NCBI GenBank assembly: GCA_007133095.1 | Contig: SLNK01000018.1 | Span: forward strand, 1 to 13,159 | Direction of reading: 5' to 3' | DNA: 13,159 nucleotides | DNA from: Candidatus Peregrinibacteria bacterium | Lineage (GTDB): Bacteria; Patescibacteriota; Gracilibacteria; UBA1369; LOWO2-01-FULL-3 | Shown here: positions 1 to 6,789 of the stretch, piece by piece | Numbering within the stretch: the stretch's first letter is position 1 | How the letters are laid out: every line of letters begins with the position of its first letter | Notes under the pieces: model-generated | The model's database searches: none | The model's input: only the letters and a program-made list of their open reading frames with translations | What the model was told of the DNA's origin: nothing | Made by a program: the position numbers and the translations under genes

Positions 1-1669
1 AAACAAAAAATTGGCTTGAGCCCGGATCTCCCTGACGTCCGGAACGTCCTCTTAGCTGATTATCAATTCTTCTGGATTCGTGTCTTTCGCTTCCTATGAC
101 GCAAAGCCCTCCCAGTTCCACAACTCCTTCGCCAAGTTTAATATCCGTTCCGCGGCCCGCCATGTTGGTGGCTATCGTGATCGATCCTTTTTCTCCCGCT
201 TGCGTGATTATTTCCGCTTCCCGTTCGTGGTGTTTCGCGTTCAATACGTTATGAGGGACTCCTTCCATTTGCAGTAATCTACTGAGGACTTCAGATTTTT
301 CCACGGAAATCGTTCCCAGCAGAACGGGCTGTCCTTTTTCATGGAGTTCTTTGACTTTTTTTGCTATCGCCACGAATTTTCCTTTGTGTGTTTTGTAAAT
401 GCAGTCTCTTCTGTCCTCGCGGCTTACCGGTTTGTTTGTGGGGATTATGATAGTGTCCAGTCCGTAAATTTGATAGAATTCTTCCGCTTCCGTCAGCGCC
501 GTACCGGTCATTCCCGCCAGTTTGTCGAATAGACGGAAGTAGTTTTGGAAGGATACCGTTGCCAAAGTTTTGGATTCTCTTTTCACTTCCACGTTTTCTT
601 TGGCTTCTATTGCTTGATGAAGTCCTTGAGAGTAGCGGCGTCCTTGCATTAGTCTGCCGGTGAACTCGTCAATTATCACGATTTCGCCGTCTTTGATCAT
701 GTAGTCTATGTCCGCTTTGTAACATGTGTAAGCGCGAAGCGCCTGTTCTATGTGATGAACTTCCGTGAATCCCGCTTCGGTGTAAATGTTTTCCATTCCA
801 AGAAGTTCCTCCATTTTCTTGACTCCGTCTTCGGTCAATGTGGCGATTTTGGCTTTTTCGTCTATTTCGTAGTGCGAGCCTTCTTTCAATTGGGGGATCA
901 GGCGGGCGTATTGTTGATATTTCGATGTCGATTCTTCCGCGGGCGCCGAGATTATCAGCGGAGTTCGGGCTTCGTCTATCAAAATCGAGTCCACCTCATC
1001 CACAATCGCATAGTGCAGGTTTCTTTGAACCACATCTTCCAAATTCGTGACCATGTTGTCACGCAGGTAGTCAAAACCGAATTCGTTGTTTGTTCCGTAA
1101 ACGATATCGCAGTTGTAGGCGTCTTTTTTTTCTTCTTTCGACATTCCCTGTATATTCACGCCGACGGACATGCCCAGATAATTGTAAAGTCCGCCCATCC
1201 ATTCCGCGTCACGTTGAGCCAGGTAGTCGTTGACGGTTACGATGAAGACTCCTTTTTCCGTTAGTGCGTTGAGATAAACGGGCATCGTACAGACCAAAGT
1301 TTTACCTTCACCCGTTTTCATTTCCGCGATGTCTCCGCGATGCAGAACCATTCCTCCGATGAGCTGTACATCGTAGGGGATCATGCCCCATTTGGTTTCT
1401 TTTCCGCGAACTTCCCAAGACTCTTCTTTTATGTGGCGGCACGCGGTTTTAACCAGCGCGAAAGCTTCCGGGAGGATATCGTCCAGTGCTTCTCCTTTTT
1501 TTAGTCGTTCCTTGAACTCGCTTGTTTTTGCCAAAACATCGTTTTGGTCTTTGATGGATTTTTGATATTCGCTTTCAATCTCGTTTATCTTTTCCACCAG
1601 CGGGTATATTTTTTTGAGAGTTTTTTCATTCTGATCTCCCAGCAGTTTGTTGATAAAATTTCTAATCAT
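1..1669 (-). CDS. secA: SecA preprotein translocase ATPase, C-terminal part beyond window
   Basis: SecA is the ATP-driven motor that pushes unfolded preproteins through SecYEG. About 556 residues are visible from ATG at 1669; the usual length is 800-900, so the end of the scaffold, the wing and the C-terminal tail lie off the left edge. Reading the reverse strand gives the Walker A region GDIAEMKTGEGKT (Lys-Thr near residue 123), the Walker B/DEAD-like block DEVDSILIDEARTPLIIS (about residues 218-235), the helicase motif NMAGRGTDIKLGEGV and the signature ERHESRRIDNQLRGRSGRQG, ending in GDPGSSQFF at the edge. These are diagnostic. The start is the ATG that gives the normal N-terminus MIRNFINKLLGD. 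No Shine-Dalgarno precedes it; a TAAAAT box ends 6 bases upstream. The gene lies 46 bases downstream of the sugar transferase gene on the same strand but probably has its own promoter. Confidence 0.98.
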   Translation of the reverse strand, partial: MIRNFINKLLGDQNEKTLKKIYPLVEKINEIESEYQKSIKDQNDVLAKTSEFKERLKKGEALDDILPEAFALVKTACRHIKEESWEVRGKETKWGMIPYDVQLIGGMVLHRGDIAEMKTGEGKTLVCTMPVYLNALTEKGVFIVTVNDYLAQRDAEWMGGLYNYLGMSVGVNIQGMSKEEKKDAYNCDIVYGTNNEFGFDYLRDNMVTNLEDVVQRNLHYAIVDEVDSILIDEARTPLIISAPAEESTSKYQQYARLIPQLKEGSHYEIDEKAKIATLTEDGVKKMEELLGMENIYTEAGFTEVHHIEQALRAYTCYKADIDYMIKDGEIVIIDEFTGRLMQGRRYSQGLHQAIEAKENVEVKRESKTLATVSFQNYFRLFDKLAGMTGTALTEAEEFYQIYGLDTIIIPTNKPVSREDRRDCIYKTHKGKFVAIAKKVKELHEKGQPVLLGTISVEKSEVLSRLLQMEGVPHNVLNAKHHEREAEIITQAGEKGSITIATNMAGRGTDIKLGEGVVELGGLCVIGSERHESRRIDNQLRGRSGRQGDPGSSQFFV

Positions 1670-1675
1670 GCGGGC

Positions 1676-1684
1676 ATTTTAGCA
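1676..1684 (-). promoter_or_regulatory. Extended -10 promoter of secA, probably leaderless
   Basis: On the minus strand the sequence TGC-TAAAAT (extended -10) is followed by GCCCGC and then the secA ATG, leaving only 6 bases between hexamer and start codon. A -35 hexamer is weak here (TTCTCA at 16 bases is the best I see). The distance matches other starts in this window and would place the transcript start at or within a base of the ATG. Confidence 0.5.
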
Positions 1685-1715
1685 GGTTTTGAGGAATTGA
1701 GAAGGGTGGATGATT

Positions 1716-3152
1716 TTACTCCTCATACCTCTTCAATATCACACCCACGGTTTTGAAGATGAGTTTGATGTCTTTCCAGACGGACCAGTTTTCTATGTAG
1801 AAGCGGTCCAGTTTTACTTCGTCTTCAAAGTGCAGATCGCTGCGTCCGCTTATCTGTGCAACGCCGGTGAGGCCGGGCTTTATTGTCAGGACGAAGTGGT
1901 GGTGCTTTTGGTATTTTTCAACTTCTTCCGGAAGGTGCGGGCGCGGGCCGACCAGGCTCATGTTTCCCATCAGGACGTTCCAAAGTTGCGGAAGTTCGTC
2001 TATTGAGTATCTGCGTATGAATTTGCCTACTTTTGTTATGCGGGGATCGTCTTTGATTTTTACCAGGGGGCCGTCGCCGCGGACGTTTTTCTCCGCGAGT
2101 TTGGTGTATCTTAAGTTGTGCGTGTTCGGATGCATCGATCTGAATTTGTAGAATTTGAAGGGCTTGCCGTGTTGGCCGATTCTTTTTACCGGAGAGCCGT
2201 CGTCCAGTTTCGTGAAAAGTATCGGGCCTTTTGAGTCCAGTTTTATCGCTATCGCCGTGATTATAAAAATGGGGGAGAGGACTATGAATCCGAATGTCGC
2301 GCCGATTATGTCCATGATTCTTTTTACCACTTTGCCCCAGCCGTCGAGGGGGGTCGGTTTGAGGTTTATTATCGGGACGCCGCGGATTGTTTCTATTTCA
2401 ATGTTTGTTCTGCGGACATCAAGCAGATCCGGTATGAAGCGATAGTTGATATGGTTCAGTTCGCAAAATTCCAAAATGTCTTCGTTTTGTGTTTCCGAGA
2501 TATCGGATTTTGTTTGGATTACTTCATCGACTTTGCGTCTTTTTAGGATTTTTTCGAATTCTCTGAGCGGGCCGAGGATTTTGAGATCGGTTTTTTTGGT
2601 TTTGCTTCCTATCAGCCCCATTATTTTGTAGCTTGAATCTTGTGAAAGCGCGGTGCTGATTTCTTTTGTTATGTTGTTGTTGCCGATGAAAATCAGGCTT
2701 CTTTTTCCGATTCCTCTTCGGAGCAGTGCTACTTGGAGGATTCTTATCAGGGCTCTTCCGAAAATCAGGAGAATCATCGCAAGTGCCCAACTGTAGCCGA
2801 TCGCGAGTCTGGAAAACGGAAAGGTTCTTGTGAAAAAGAAGTATGTGATGATTGCCATCGCCCAAATTATGACCAGAACGAAGACTCTTTTACTTTCTTG
2901 TGAAAATTTGTTTGTTGTTTTGAGTGCGTACATTTTTCCCAGTGCAAAAATGATAATGAGCGCGAGGGAGGCTTTGATACTGAATTGCAGGTATTCGCTT
3001 GCCGTTGGGAGGATTGTGTAGTCTATGGGCTGTGCGATGTCCATGCGTTCGGTGAAAATACGCAGTTGATAAGCGGCGGCGAAAGCCAGAACGACCATTA
3101 TGAGGTCGATGGGGATTTTTATTATACCGAAAAAAATTTCGAAACGTTTCAT
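1716..3152 (-). CDS. Polyprenyl-phosphate sugar-1-phosphate transferase (WcaJ/WbaP-type)
   Basis: A 478-residue membrane enzyme that transfers a hexose-1-phosphate from a nucleotide sugar to undecaprenyl phosphate, the first step of capsule, exopolysaccharide or O-antigen units. The N-terminal half has four hydrophobic segments (about 10-30, 60-78, 90-107, 115-135) and a nucleotide-binding-like region (about 150-260). The C-terminal bacterial sugar transferase domain (about 275-478) shows its membrane helix (283-303), FKFYKFRSMH, the catalytic-type SIDELPQLWNVL (about 383-394), VGPRPHLPEE and KPGLTGVAQISGRSDL. Full length for the family. The sugar cannot be told from sequence; glucose or galactose are typical, and galU in this window could supply UDP-glucose. 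Start ATG at 3152 has no Shine-Dalgarno but a well-formed promoter directly upstream. The stop lies 46 bases before the secA start. Confidence 0.95.
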   Translation of the reverse strand: MKRFEIFFGIIKIPIDLIMVVLAFAAAYQLRIFTERMDIAQPIDYTILPTASEYLQFSIKASLALIIIFALGKMYALKTTNKFSQESKRVFVLVIIWAMAIITYFFFTRTFPFSRLAIGYSWALAMILLIFGRALIRILQVALLRRGIGKRSLIFIGNNNITKEISTALSQDSSYKIMGLIGSKTKKTDLKILGPLREFEKILKRRKVDEVIQTKSDISETQNEDILEFCELNHINYRFIPDLLDVRRTNIEIETIRGVPIINLKPTPLDGWGKVVKRIMDIIGATFGFIVLSPIFIITAIAIKLDSKGPILFTKLDDGSPVKRIGQHGKPFKFYKFRSMHPNTHNLRYTKLAEKNVRGDGPLVKIKDDPRITKVGKFIRRYSIDELPQLWNVLMGNMSLVGPRPHLPEEVEKYQKHHHFVLTIKPGLTGVAQISGRSDLHFEDEVKLDRFYIENWSVWKDIKLIFKTVGVILKRYEE

Positions 3153-3158
3153 GCGGGC

Positions 3159-3187
3159 ATTTTAGATTTTTTGGAGGGGAAAAGCAA
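3159..3187 (-). promoter_or_regulatory. Promoter of the sugar transferase gene
   Basis: Minus strand: TTGCTT (3182-3187), 17-base spacer, TAAAAT (3159-3164), 6 bases, then ATG at 3152. Spacing fits a housekeeping sigma factor. The -10 to ATG segment is identical to that of secA. Confidence 0.6.
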
Positions 3188-3215
3188 TGGTGGAGGGCAG
3201 TAATAGAGGGTGGGG

Positions 3216-3243
3216 AATAAAAATGGGGCGCCGGAGGCGCCCC
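3216..3243 (-). terminator. Rho-independent terminator after rnpB
   Basis: A perfect 8-base-pair stem GGGGCGCC / GGCGCCCC with a 3-base loop (3225-3243) is followed on the minus strand by ATTTTTATT. It starts 2-3 bases after the closing helix of rnpB and lies before the sugar transferase promoter, so it separates the two transcription units. Confidence 0.88.
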
Positions 3244-3245
3244 TT

Positions 3246-3692
3246 CTCTTAAACGAGTTATCATAAGCCGAGTTTTGTTTTCTCCGCCGAAAGCGGAAAA
3301 ATGTGGTCATCTATCTTGGTTGTTTGGAGCCCGCACGAGGCGGACGCGTTTACAACTCCAGCAGCGGGAAAATTTATTTACATTTGGAGGAAAATAAATC
3401 TTTCCATCCCGCCTTGCACCTCACAGGGTTTACCCACTTTCCCGCTTGTTTTCCGTGAAGGAAAACTTTTGGGAATGTCCCGCCTGAAGCGGGCTTTTCA
3501 CCTTTCCCCCGCACTTTTTTGAAACAAAAAGGTACGGGATAGTATCGTCTCTGTGGCACTTTCCCTCCGACGATCTTATTAGGTTTCGTCGTGGCCCGGT
3601 GTTACCGGCTGCGATTTTCCGTGGTGCTCGGACTTTCCTCCCCGCACCCGCCTGAGGCGGGTGAGAGGCGACCACTCAAATTTGTTTAAGAG
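3246..3692 (-). ncRNA. rnpB: RNase P RNA (bacterial)
   Basis: Catalytic RNA that matures tRNA 5' ends. The minus strand carries the universally conserved blocks in order: GAGGAAAGTCCGAGCACC near the 5' end, GCCGGTAACACCGGGCC, AGTGCCACAGAGACGATAC, GGTAAACCC...GTGAGGTGCAAG, AAGATAGATGACCAC, and AAAACTCGGCTTATGATAAC near the 3' end. The 5' end CTCTTAAAC (3684-3692) pairs perfectly with GTTTAAGAG at the 3' end (3246-3254) as helix P1, which fixes the boundaries. At about 447 bases it is longer than the common 350-400. Extra length sits in variable helices, including CCCGCC-loop-GGCGGG-type hairpins and an AT-rich stem near 3365-3410. It is expressed from its own promoter and ended by the terminator just downstream. 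Confidence 0.95.
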
Positions 3693-3700
3693 CAGAACGC

Positions 3701-3728
3701 ATTATATAGGATGTGTCAAATCTTGCAA
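3701..3728 (-). promoter_or_regulatory. rnpB promoter
   Basis: Minus strand: TTGCAA (3723-3728), 16-base spacer, consensus TATAAT (3701-3706), then 8 bases to the first base of helix P1 at 3692. It calibrates the -10 to transcript-start distance in this organism. It overlaps the upstream region of the divergent plus-strand gene at 3783. Confidence 0.8.
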
Positions 3729-3746
3729 GCGGAAGTGAAAGATTTA

Positions 3747-3775
3747 TTGAAGTTTAGCGCTTCTTGTGGTATTAT
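3747..3775 (+). promoter_or_regulatory. Promoter of the 160-residue membrane protein gene
   Basis: TTGAAG (3747-3752), a 17-base spacer ending in TGG (extended -10), TATTAT (3770-3775), then 7 bases to ATG at 3783. This decides the start at 3783 over the longer in-frame alternative at 3711, which would lie upstream of the promoter. Confidence 0.6.
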
Positions 3776-3782
3776 TATTGCG

Positions 3783-4265
3783 ATGGAAAGTAAAAATAAA
3801 TGGATTATAGGAATTGTTGTTTTGCTTTTGCTGGTCGGTGGAGCGGTCCTTTTCACCAATCCGGACTTGTATCGTGGACAATTGGCGTTGGATCCGTCGG
3901 ACATGCCTGTTGAGGAAGAACCGGGGGAAGTTACGCTGGAGACTTTTTGTGTGAACGAATATAACAATTTGGTTTCAGCTGTTGAAAGATCTTCTCAGAG
4001 TTTTGAAGTTCTTGGAGATTTTATGAATCCTCTTACCGGGAAGCTTGCGGGACTTCAGATGGAAGCGCCTATTTTGAGGACTTTTGACGGAGAAACTTAT
4101 GAGGACTGGGACGGAAACGAGCAGGTTTTCAGTTATGCTTCTGTAAAAGGCACTTCAGATAATGCTTATACTCTTTTGAGAGGTGGCAATCGTGATGCGG
4201 AGGTCCTAGTTAATGCTTTGACTCAACTCTGTGCCGATGGGGGATACCTCCCGGAGTATTATTAG
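3783..4265 (+). CDS. Small membrane-anchored protein of unknown function
   Basis: 160 residues; I do not recognise the family. The N-terminus MESKNKW is followed by one strong hydrophobic helix (about residues 8-25, IIGIVVLLLLVGGAVLF), so the protein is probably anchored with the rest outside the membrane. An acidic, proline-containing linker (PSDMPVEEEPGEV) leads to a soluble domain of about 110 residues. It holds two cysteines, one early (FCVNEYNN) and one near the end (QLCADGG), that could form a disulfide. A longer reading frame begins at 3711, but its extra 24 residues overlap the promoter and rnpB upstream region. The gene is divergent from rnpB. Its stop codon overlaps the stop codon of the convergent formimidoyltransferase gene, with no terminator visible between them. 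Confidence 0.8.
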   Translation: MESKNKWIIGIVVLLLLVGGAVLFTNPDLYRGQLALDPSDMPVEEEPGEVTLETFCVNEYNNLVSAVERSSQSFEVLGDFMNPLTGKLAGLQMEAPILRTFDGETYEDWDGNEQVFSYASVKGTSDNAYTLLRGGNRDAEVLVNALTQLCADGGYLPEYY

Positions 4266-5179
4266 TTTTTTATAACGCAGCTTTTAGAGAAATCCTTTAA
4301 AAGGATTGTTTCTTCATGTTTTTTAGGGAGGGCATCCTTTGGAATCATTCCCACAATTTCGCTTTCAAGAATTTCTATGTTTCTTTTTTTCGCCTCTTTT
4401 TTTACTGCTTCAAAAACTTCTTTTATTCCAACGGTTTTGTAATCGGTTATGTTTGTGGAAACTTGTACGATGTTTTTGTGTCCTAGGTTTAATCCGATGG
4501 CTTTCACCCCTTTTAATCCGCCGGCGCTTTCGCGTATTTTTTTCGCAATTTCTTTGGCGGCTTCCAAATCTTTGCTTTTGAGATTTATGTTATACGCTAT
4601 CAAAAAATTTCTTACCCCAATCATAGTGGCGCCCGCGGAACCAAGCTTTTGAGGACCAAAATCCGGCTTTAGAGAGCTGTCTTTCTCAATTTTTTGCTTC
4701 AATTTTTCGTATCCTGTCTTTCTGGTATTCGCCAAGTTTTTTCTTTCTTCCGATTTTGCCGCTTTTTCATATAAATATATCGGGATTTTTAATTCTTCCG
4801 CAATTTTTGTCGCGAGTTTTTCCGCGTATTTCACACATTCTTCCGCGGAAATGTTTTTCATCGGGACTATTGGGATTACGTCTGTTGAGCCGATGCGGGG
4901 ATGTTCTCCGCGGTGTTTCGTCATATCTATCAGTTTCGCCGCTGTTTTTGTCGCGTTAAAAGCCGCTTGTACAACAGCTTCAGGATGCCCGATAAACGTT
5001 ATGACGGAGCGGTTGTGAGAAGGATCGATATGGACATCGAAGACAGAAATTCCTTTCACTTCCATTATGGCTTCCGCTATTTTCTCCACGATTTTTTTGT
5101 CTTTTCCTTCGCTAAAATTTGGAACGCATTTGATAACGGGTTCGGATATTTCGATTTGTTTTTTTGATGAATCTTTCAT
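4262..5179 (-). CDS. ftcD: Glutamate formimidoyltransferase, single domain
   Basis: 305 residues. The family moves a formimidoyl group between formimidoylglutamate and tetrahydrofolate. The sequence matches the formiminotransferase part of FTCD throughout: VKCVPNFSEGKD (17-28), FDVHIDPSHNRSVITFIGHPE (47-67), LIDMTKHRGEHPRIGSTDVIP (83-103), IPIYLYEKAA, KPDFGP, GATMIGVRNFLIAYNINL (183-200) and KNIVQVSTNITDY. His93 in GEHPR lines up with the catalytic His82 of the mammalian enzyme. There is no cyclodeaminase domain. No histidine-degradation genes lie nearby. Single-domain members are known to accept 5-formyl-tetrahydrofolate and replace 5-formyltetrahydrofolate cycloligase, so a folate-repair role is a reasonable alternative. 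The stop overlaps the convergent upstream-strand gene by 3 bases of coding end. Start ATG 5179 follows a promoter, not a Shine-Dalgarno. Confidence 0.93.
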   Translation of the reverse strand: MKDSSKKQIEISEPVIKCVPNFSEGKDKKIVEKIAEAIMEVKGISVFDVHIDPSHNRSVITFIGHPEAVVQAAFNATKTAAKLIDMTKHRGEHPRIGSTDVIPIVPMKNISAEECVKYAEKLATKIAEELKIPIYLYEKAAKSEERKNLANTRKTGYEKLKQKIEKDSSLKPDFGPQKLGSAGATMIGVRNFLIAYNINLKSKDLEAAKEIAKKIRESAGGLKGVKAIGLNLGHKNIVQVSTNITDYKTVGIKEVFEAVKKEAKKRNIEILESEIVGMIPKDALPKKHEETILLKDFSKSCVIKN

Positions 5180-5189
5180 TTGCGAAGGA

Positions 5190-5219
5190 ACTATATCACT
5201 GCCGGATCGATTCGGTCAA
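5190..5219 (-). promoter_or_regulatory. Promoter of the formimidoyltransferase gene
   Basis: Minus strand: TTGACC (5214-5219), 18-base spacer ending in TGA (extended -10), TATAGT (5190-5195), then 10 bases to ATG at 5179. The predicted leader is only about 2-4 bases. Confidence 0.6.
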
Positions 5220-5302
5220 AACGCCTATTTTTTTCAGACGAAGCAATTAAGAAATATTCTATTCTGCGCAATCCCCGGCATTTTTGAAAACGCCTATTTT
5301 TT
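5218..5302. repeat. 16-base direct repeat pair flanking a 53-base spacer
   Basis: AAAACGCCTATTTTTT occurs at 5218-5233 and again at 5287-5302. The second copy carries the stop codon of the TPR gene; the first touches the -35 box of the formimidoyltransferase promoter. The 5180-5293 gap otherwise holds only that promoter, and I see no hairpin terminator in it. A small local duplication is the simplest reading. Confidence 0.5.
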
Positions 5303-5893
5303 CTTTTTCAGTTTTTCGAATTCTCTCTGGAAGAATCTCACCGCGTTAAGACATTCTTTTGCTTTTTGATTGTCCGGCTCAAGTTGGAGGGTTTTTTTGA
5401 ACAACATCGCGGATCTGTCGAATTCTTTTTCGTTTAGATAGCAAACTCCCAGATCATTTAGGATTAACGGGTCATTGGGAGCTAAAAACATTGATCTTTC
5501 CAGAAGGACTATTCCTCTTTTTCTTTGTCCGTGGTGATACATGCTCCAGCCCAGACATCTTAGGATTTCAGGGTGATTGGGATATATTCTGTCTGCTTTT
5601 TCCAGTAGATCCACCGAGTCATGCCATTTTCCCGTGCAAGAGTAAACAAATCCCAGAAGATAATTTGCGTTTGCGCTGGTTTTGCTTATTTTCAGAGCTT
5701 GTTTTAGTGCTTTTTCCGCTTTGTCGTACTTTCTTAAACTTAAATAGTTGTCGCCTATTTCTTCGTATGCTTCCGTGCAGTTAAGGTCGGCTGTCAGGAG
5801 TTTTTCACAAAGACGAATTGCTTCCAAGTGCTGGCCCTCGTTCTTCTTCTTATCGGCCTCTTCTATTAGAGGATGAACTTGCTGCTGTGACAT
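5294..5893 (-). CDS. Tetratricopeptide repeat protein
   Basis: 199 residues forming about five tandem TPR units. Typical 34-residue helix-turn-helix repeats are visible: EAIRLCEKLLTADLNCTEAYEEIGDNY, KAEKALKQALKISKTSANANYLLGFVY, DSVDLLEKADRIYPNHPEILRCLGWSMY, GIVLLERSMFLAPNDPLILNDLGVCYL and RSAMLFKKTLQLEPDNQKAKECL. The protein ends in a lysine-rich tail. There is no signal peptide or membrane helix, so it is probably a cytoplasmic protein-binding scaffold; partner unknown. Start ATG 5893 is preceded by an A-rich stretch (AAAATAAAACAAAAACAAA) without Shine-Dalgarno. A promoter overlaps the end of galU, so it can be transcribed separately from the operon above it. Confidence 0.92.
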   Translation of the reverse strand: MSQQQVHPLIEEADKKKNEGQHLEAIRLCEKLLTADLNCTEAYEEIGDNYLSLRKYDKAEKALKQALKISKTSANANYLLGFVYSCTGKWHDSVDLLEKADRIYPNHPEILRCLGWSMYHHGQRKRGIVLLERSMFLAPNDPLILNDLGVCYLNEKEFDRSAMLFKKTLQLEPDNQKAKECLNAVRFFQREFEKLKKKK

Positions 5894-5925
5894 TTTGTTT
5901 TTGTTTTATTTTTAGCGTTCAGATC

Positions 5926-5954
5926 ATTGTACTTTAAATTTGGTTAAAAATCAA
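5926..5954 (-). promoter_or_regulatory. Promoter of the TPR gene, -35 overlapping the galU stop
   Basis: Minus strand: TTGATT (5949-5954, the last galU codons), 17-base spacer, TACAAT (5926-5931). It predicts a leader of about 25 bases that is A-rich and lacks a Shine-Dalgarno, unlike the leaderless-type starts elsewhere here. Confidence 0.6.
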
Positions 5955-6789
5955 GGTTGCGGAGGTGTTTTTTGAATTCTTTGCCCAGATCTTCATGTTT
6001 TAGCGCAAAATGGACGATTGCTTTTATGTATCCAAGCTTATCTCCGGTGTCAAATCGCTCTCCTTCTATTTGGTGGCCGTGGATCGGGGAGGTTTTTATG
6101 AAGTTTTTCATGCCGTCTATAAGTCGGAGTTCTTTGTTCCGATTGGTTTTTTGCGTTTTCTCCAGTTCTTTCATCAGTTCCGGAGTTACTACATATTTTC
6201 CGGTAAGTGCTAGATTGGATTTGCAGTTTTCCGGGTTTGGTTTTTCCACAAGGCTTTTTACTTTCAAAGTTCCATCCAATTCCGCCATTCCGTATTTTTC
6301 ACAATCTTTTTTGGGGATTTTGTGAAGACCCACTATAGGTGTTCCGTGTTTTTTGTATTTTGTGAGAAGTTGTTTGAGCGCCGGAGTTTCGCTGTCATAA
6401 ATATCATCTCCGAAAAGGACCGCAAACGGTTCATCTTTAAGGAGATGTTTTGCGCAAAGGATTGCGTGGCCGTCGCCTAAAGGCCTCATTTGTTTAACAT
6501 ATGTGAAATTCGCAAGTTTTTCGATTCTTTCCATTTCTTTGAGTGCTTGCGTTTTTTGGTTTCGTTTCAAATGTTTGTATAACTTTGATGAAAATTTAAA
6601 ATGATCCTTTATGGATCTTTTTCCGTCCGCGGTGATTATTATTATGTCTTTTATTCCGCTGTTTACGGCTTCTTCCACCAAATATTGGATGCAGGGTTTG
6701 TCAACAAGCGGCAACATTTCTTTGGGTTGTGATTTTGTTGCGGGGAGAAATCTTGTTCCCAAGCCTGCCGCCGGGATTACAACTTTCAT
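5944..6789 (-). CDS. galU: UTP--glucose-1-phosphate uridylyltransferase
   Basis: 281 residues; makes UDP-glucose from UTP and glucose-1-phosphate for surface glycans. The nucleotidyltransferase signature VIPAAGLGTRFLPATKSQPK (residues 4-23) is followed by EMLPLVDKPCIQYLVEEAV (24-42). GDGHAILCAK, the metal-site region VLFGDDIYD, the YGMAELDG and SLVEKPNP blocks, TGKYVVTPEL and ERFDTGDKLGYIKA follow in the family's order. It has the usual GalU length. The ATG overlaps the hsp20 stop as ATGA (6786-6789), so translation is probably coupled. It is the last gene of the operon. The sugar transferase elsewhere in the window could use its product directly or after epimerisation. Confidence 0.96.
   Translation of the reverse strand: MKVVIPAAGLGTRFLPATKSQPKEMLPLVDKPCIQYLVEEAVNSGIKDIIIITADGKRSIKDHFKFSSKLYKHLKRNQKTQALKEMERIEKLANFTYVKQMRPLGDGHAILCAKHLLKDEPFAVLFGDDIYDSETPALKQLLTKYKKHGTPIVGLHKIPKKDCEKYGMAELDGTLKVKSLVEKPNPENCKSNLALTGKYVVTPELMKELEKTQKTNRNKELRLIDGMKNFIKTSPIHGHQIEGERFDTGDKLGYIKAIVHFALKHEDLGKEFKKHLRNLDF

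Noticed and set aside
752..1264. 170-residue plus-strand open frame inside secA
   Set aside because: Antisense to a strongly conserved part of secA including the DEVD box; composition rich in Phe and Val, with no family signature.
2524..2865. 113-residue minus-strand open frame inside the sugar transferase gene
   Set aside because: A shifted frame of the real gene, low complexity and rich in Asn, Lys and Arg, without motifs.
3216..3243. Terminator hairpin as an operator for the sugar transferase gene
   Set aside because: It is a strong stem followed by a T-run on the minus strand right after rnpB and lies upstream of the complete sugar transferase promoter, so termination explains it.
3711..3782. 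Upstream extension of the 160-residue protein starting at 3711
   Set aside because: It would precede the promoter hexamers at 3747-3775 and push the membrane helix away from the N-terminus.
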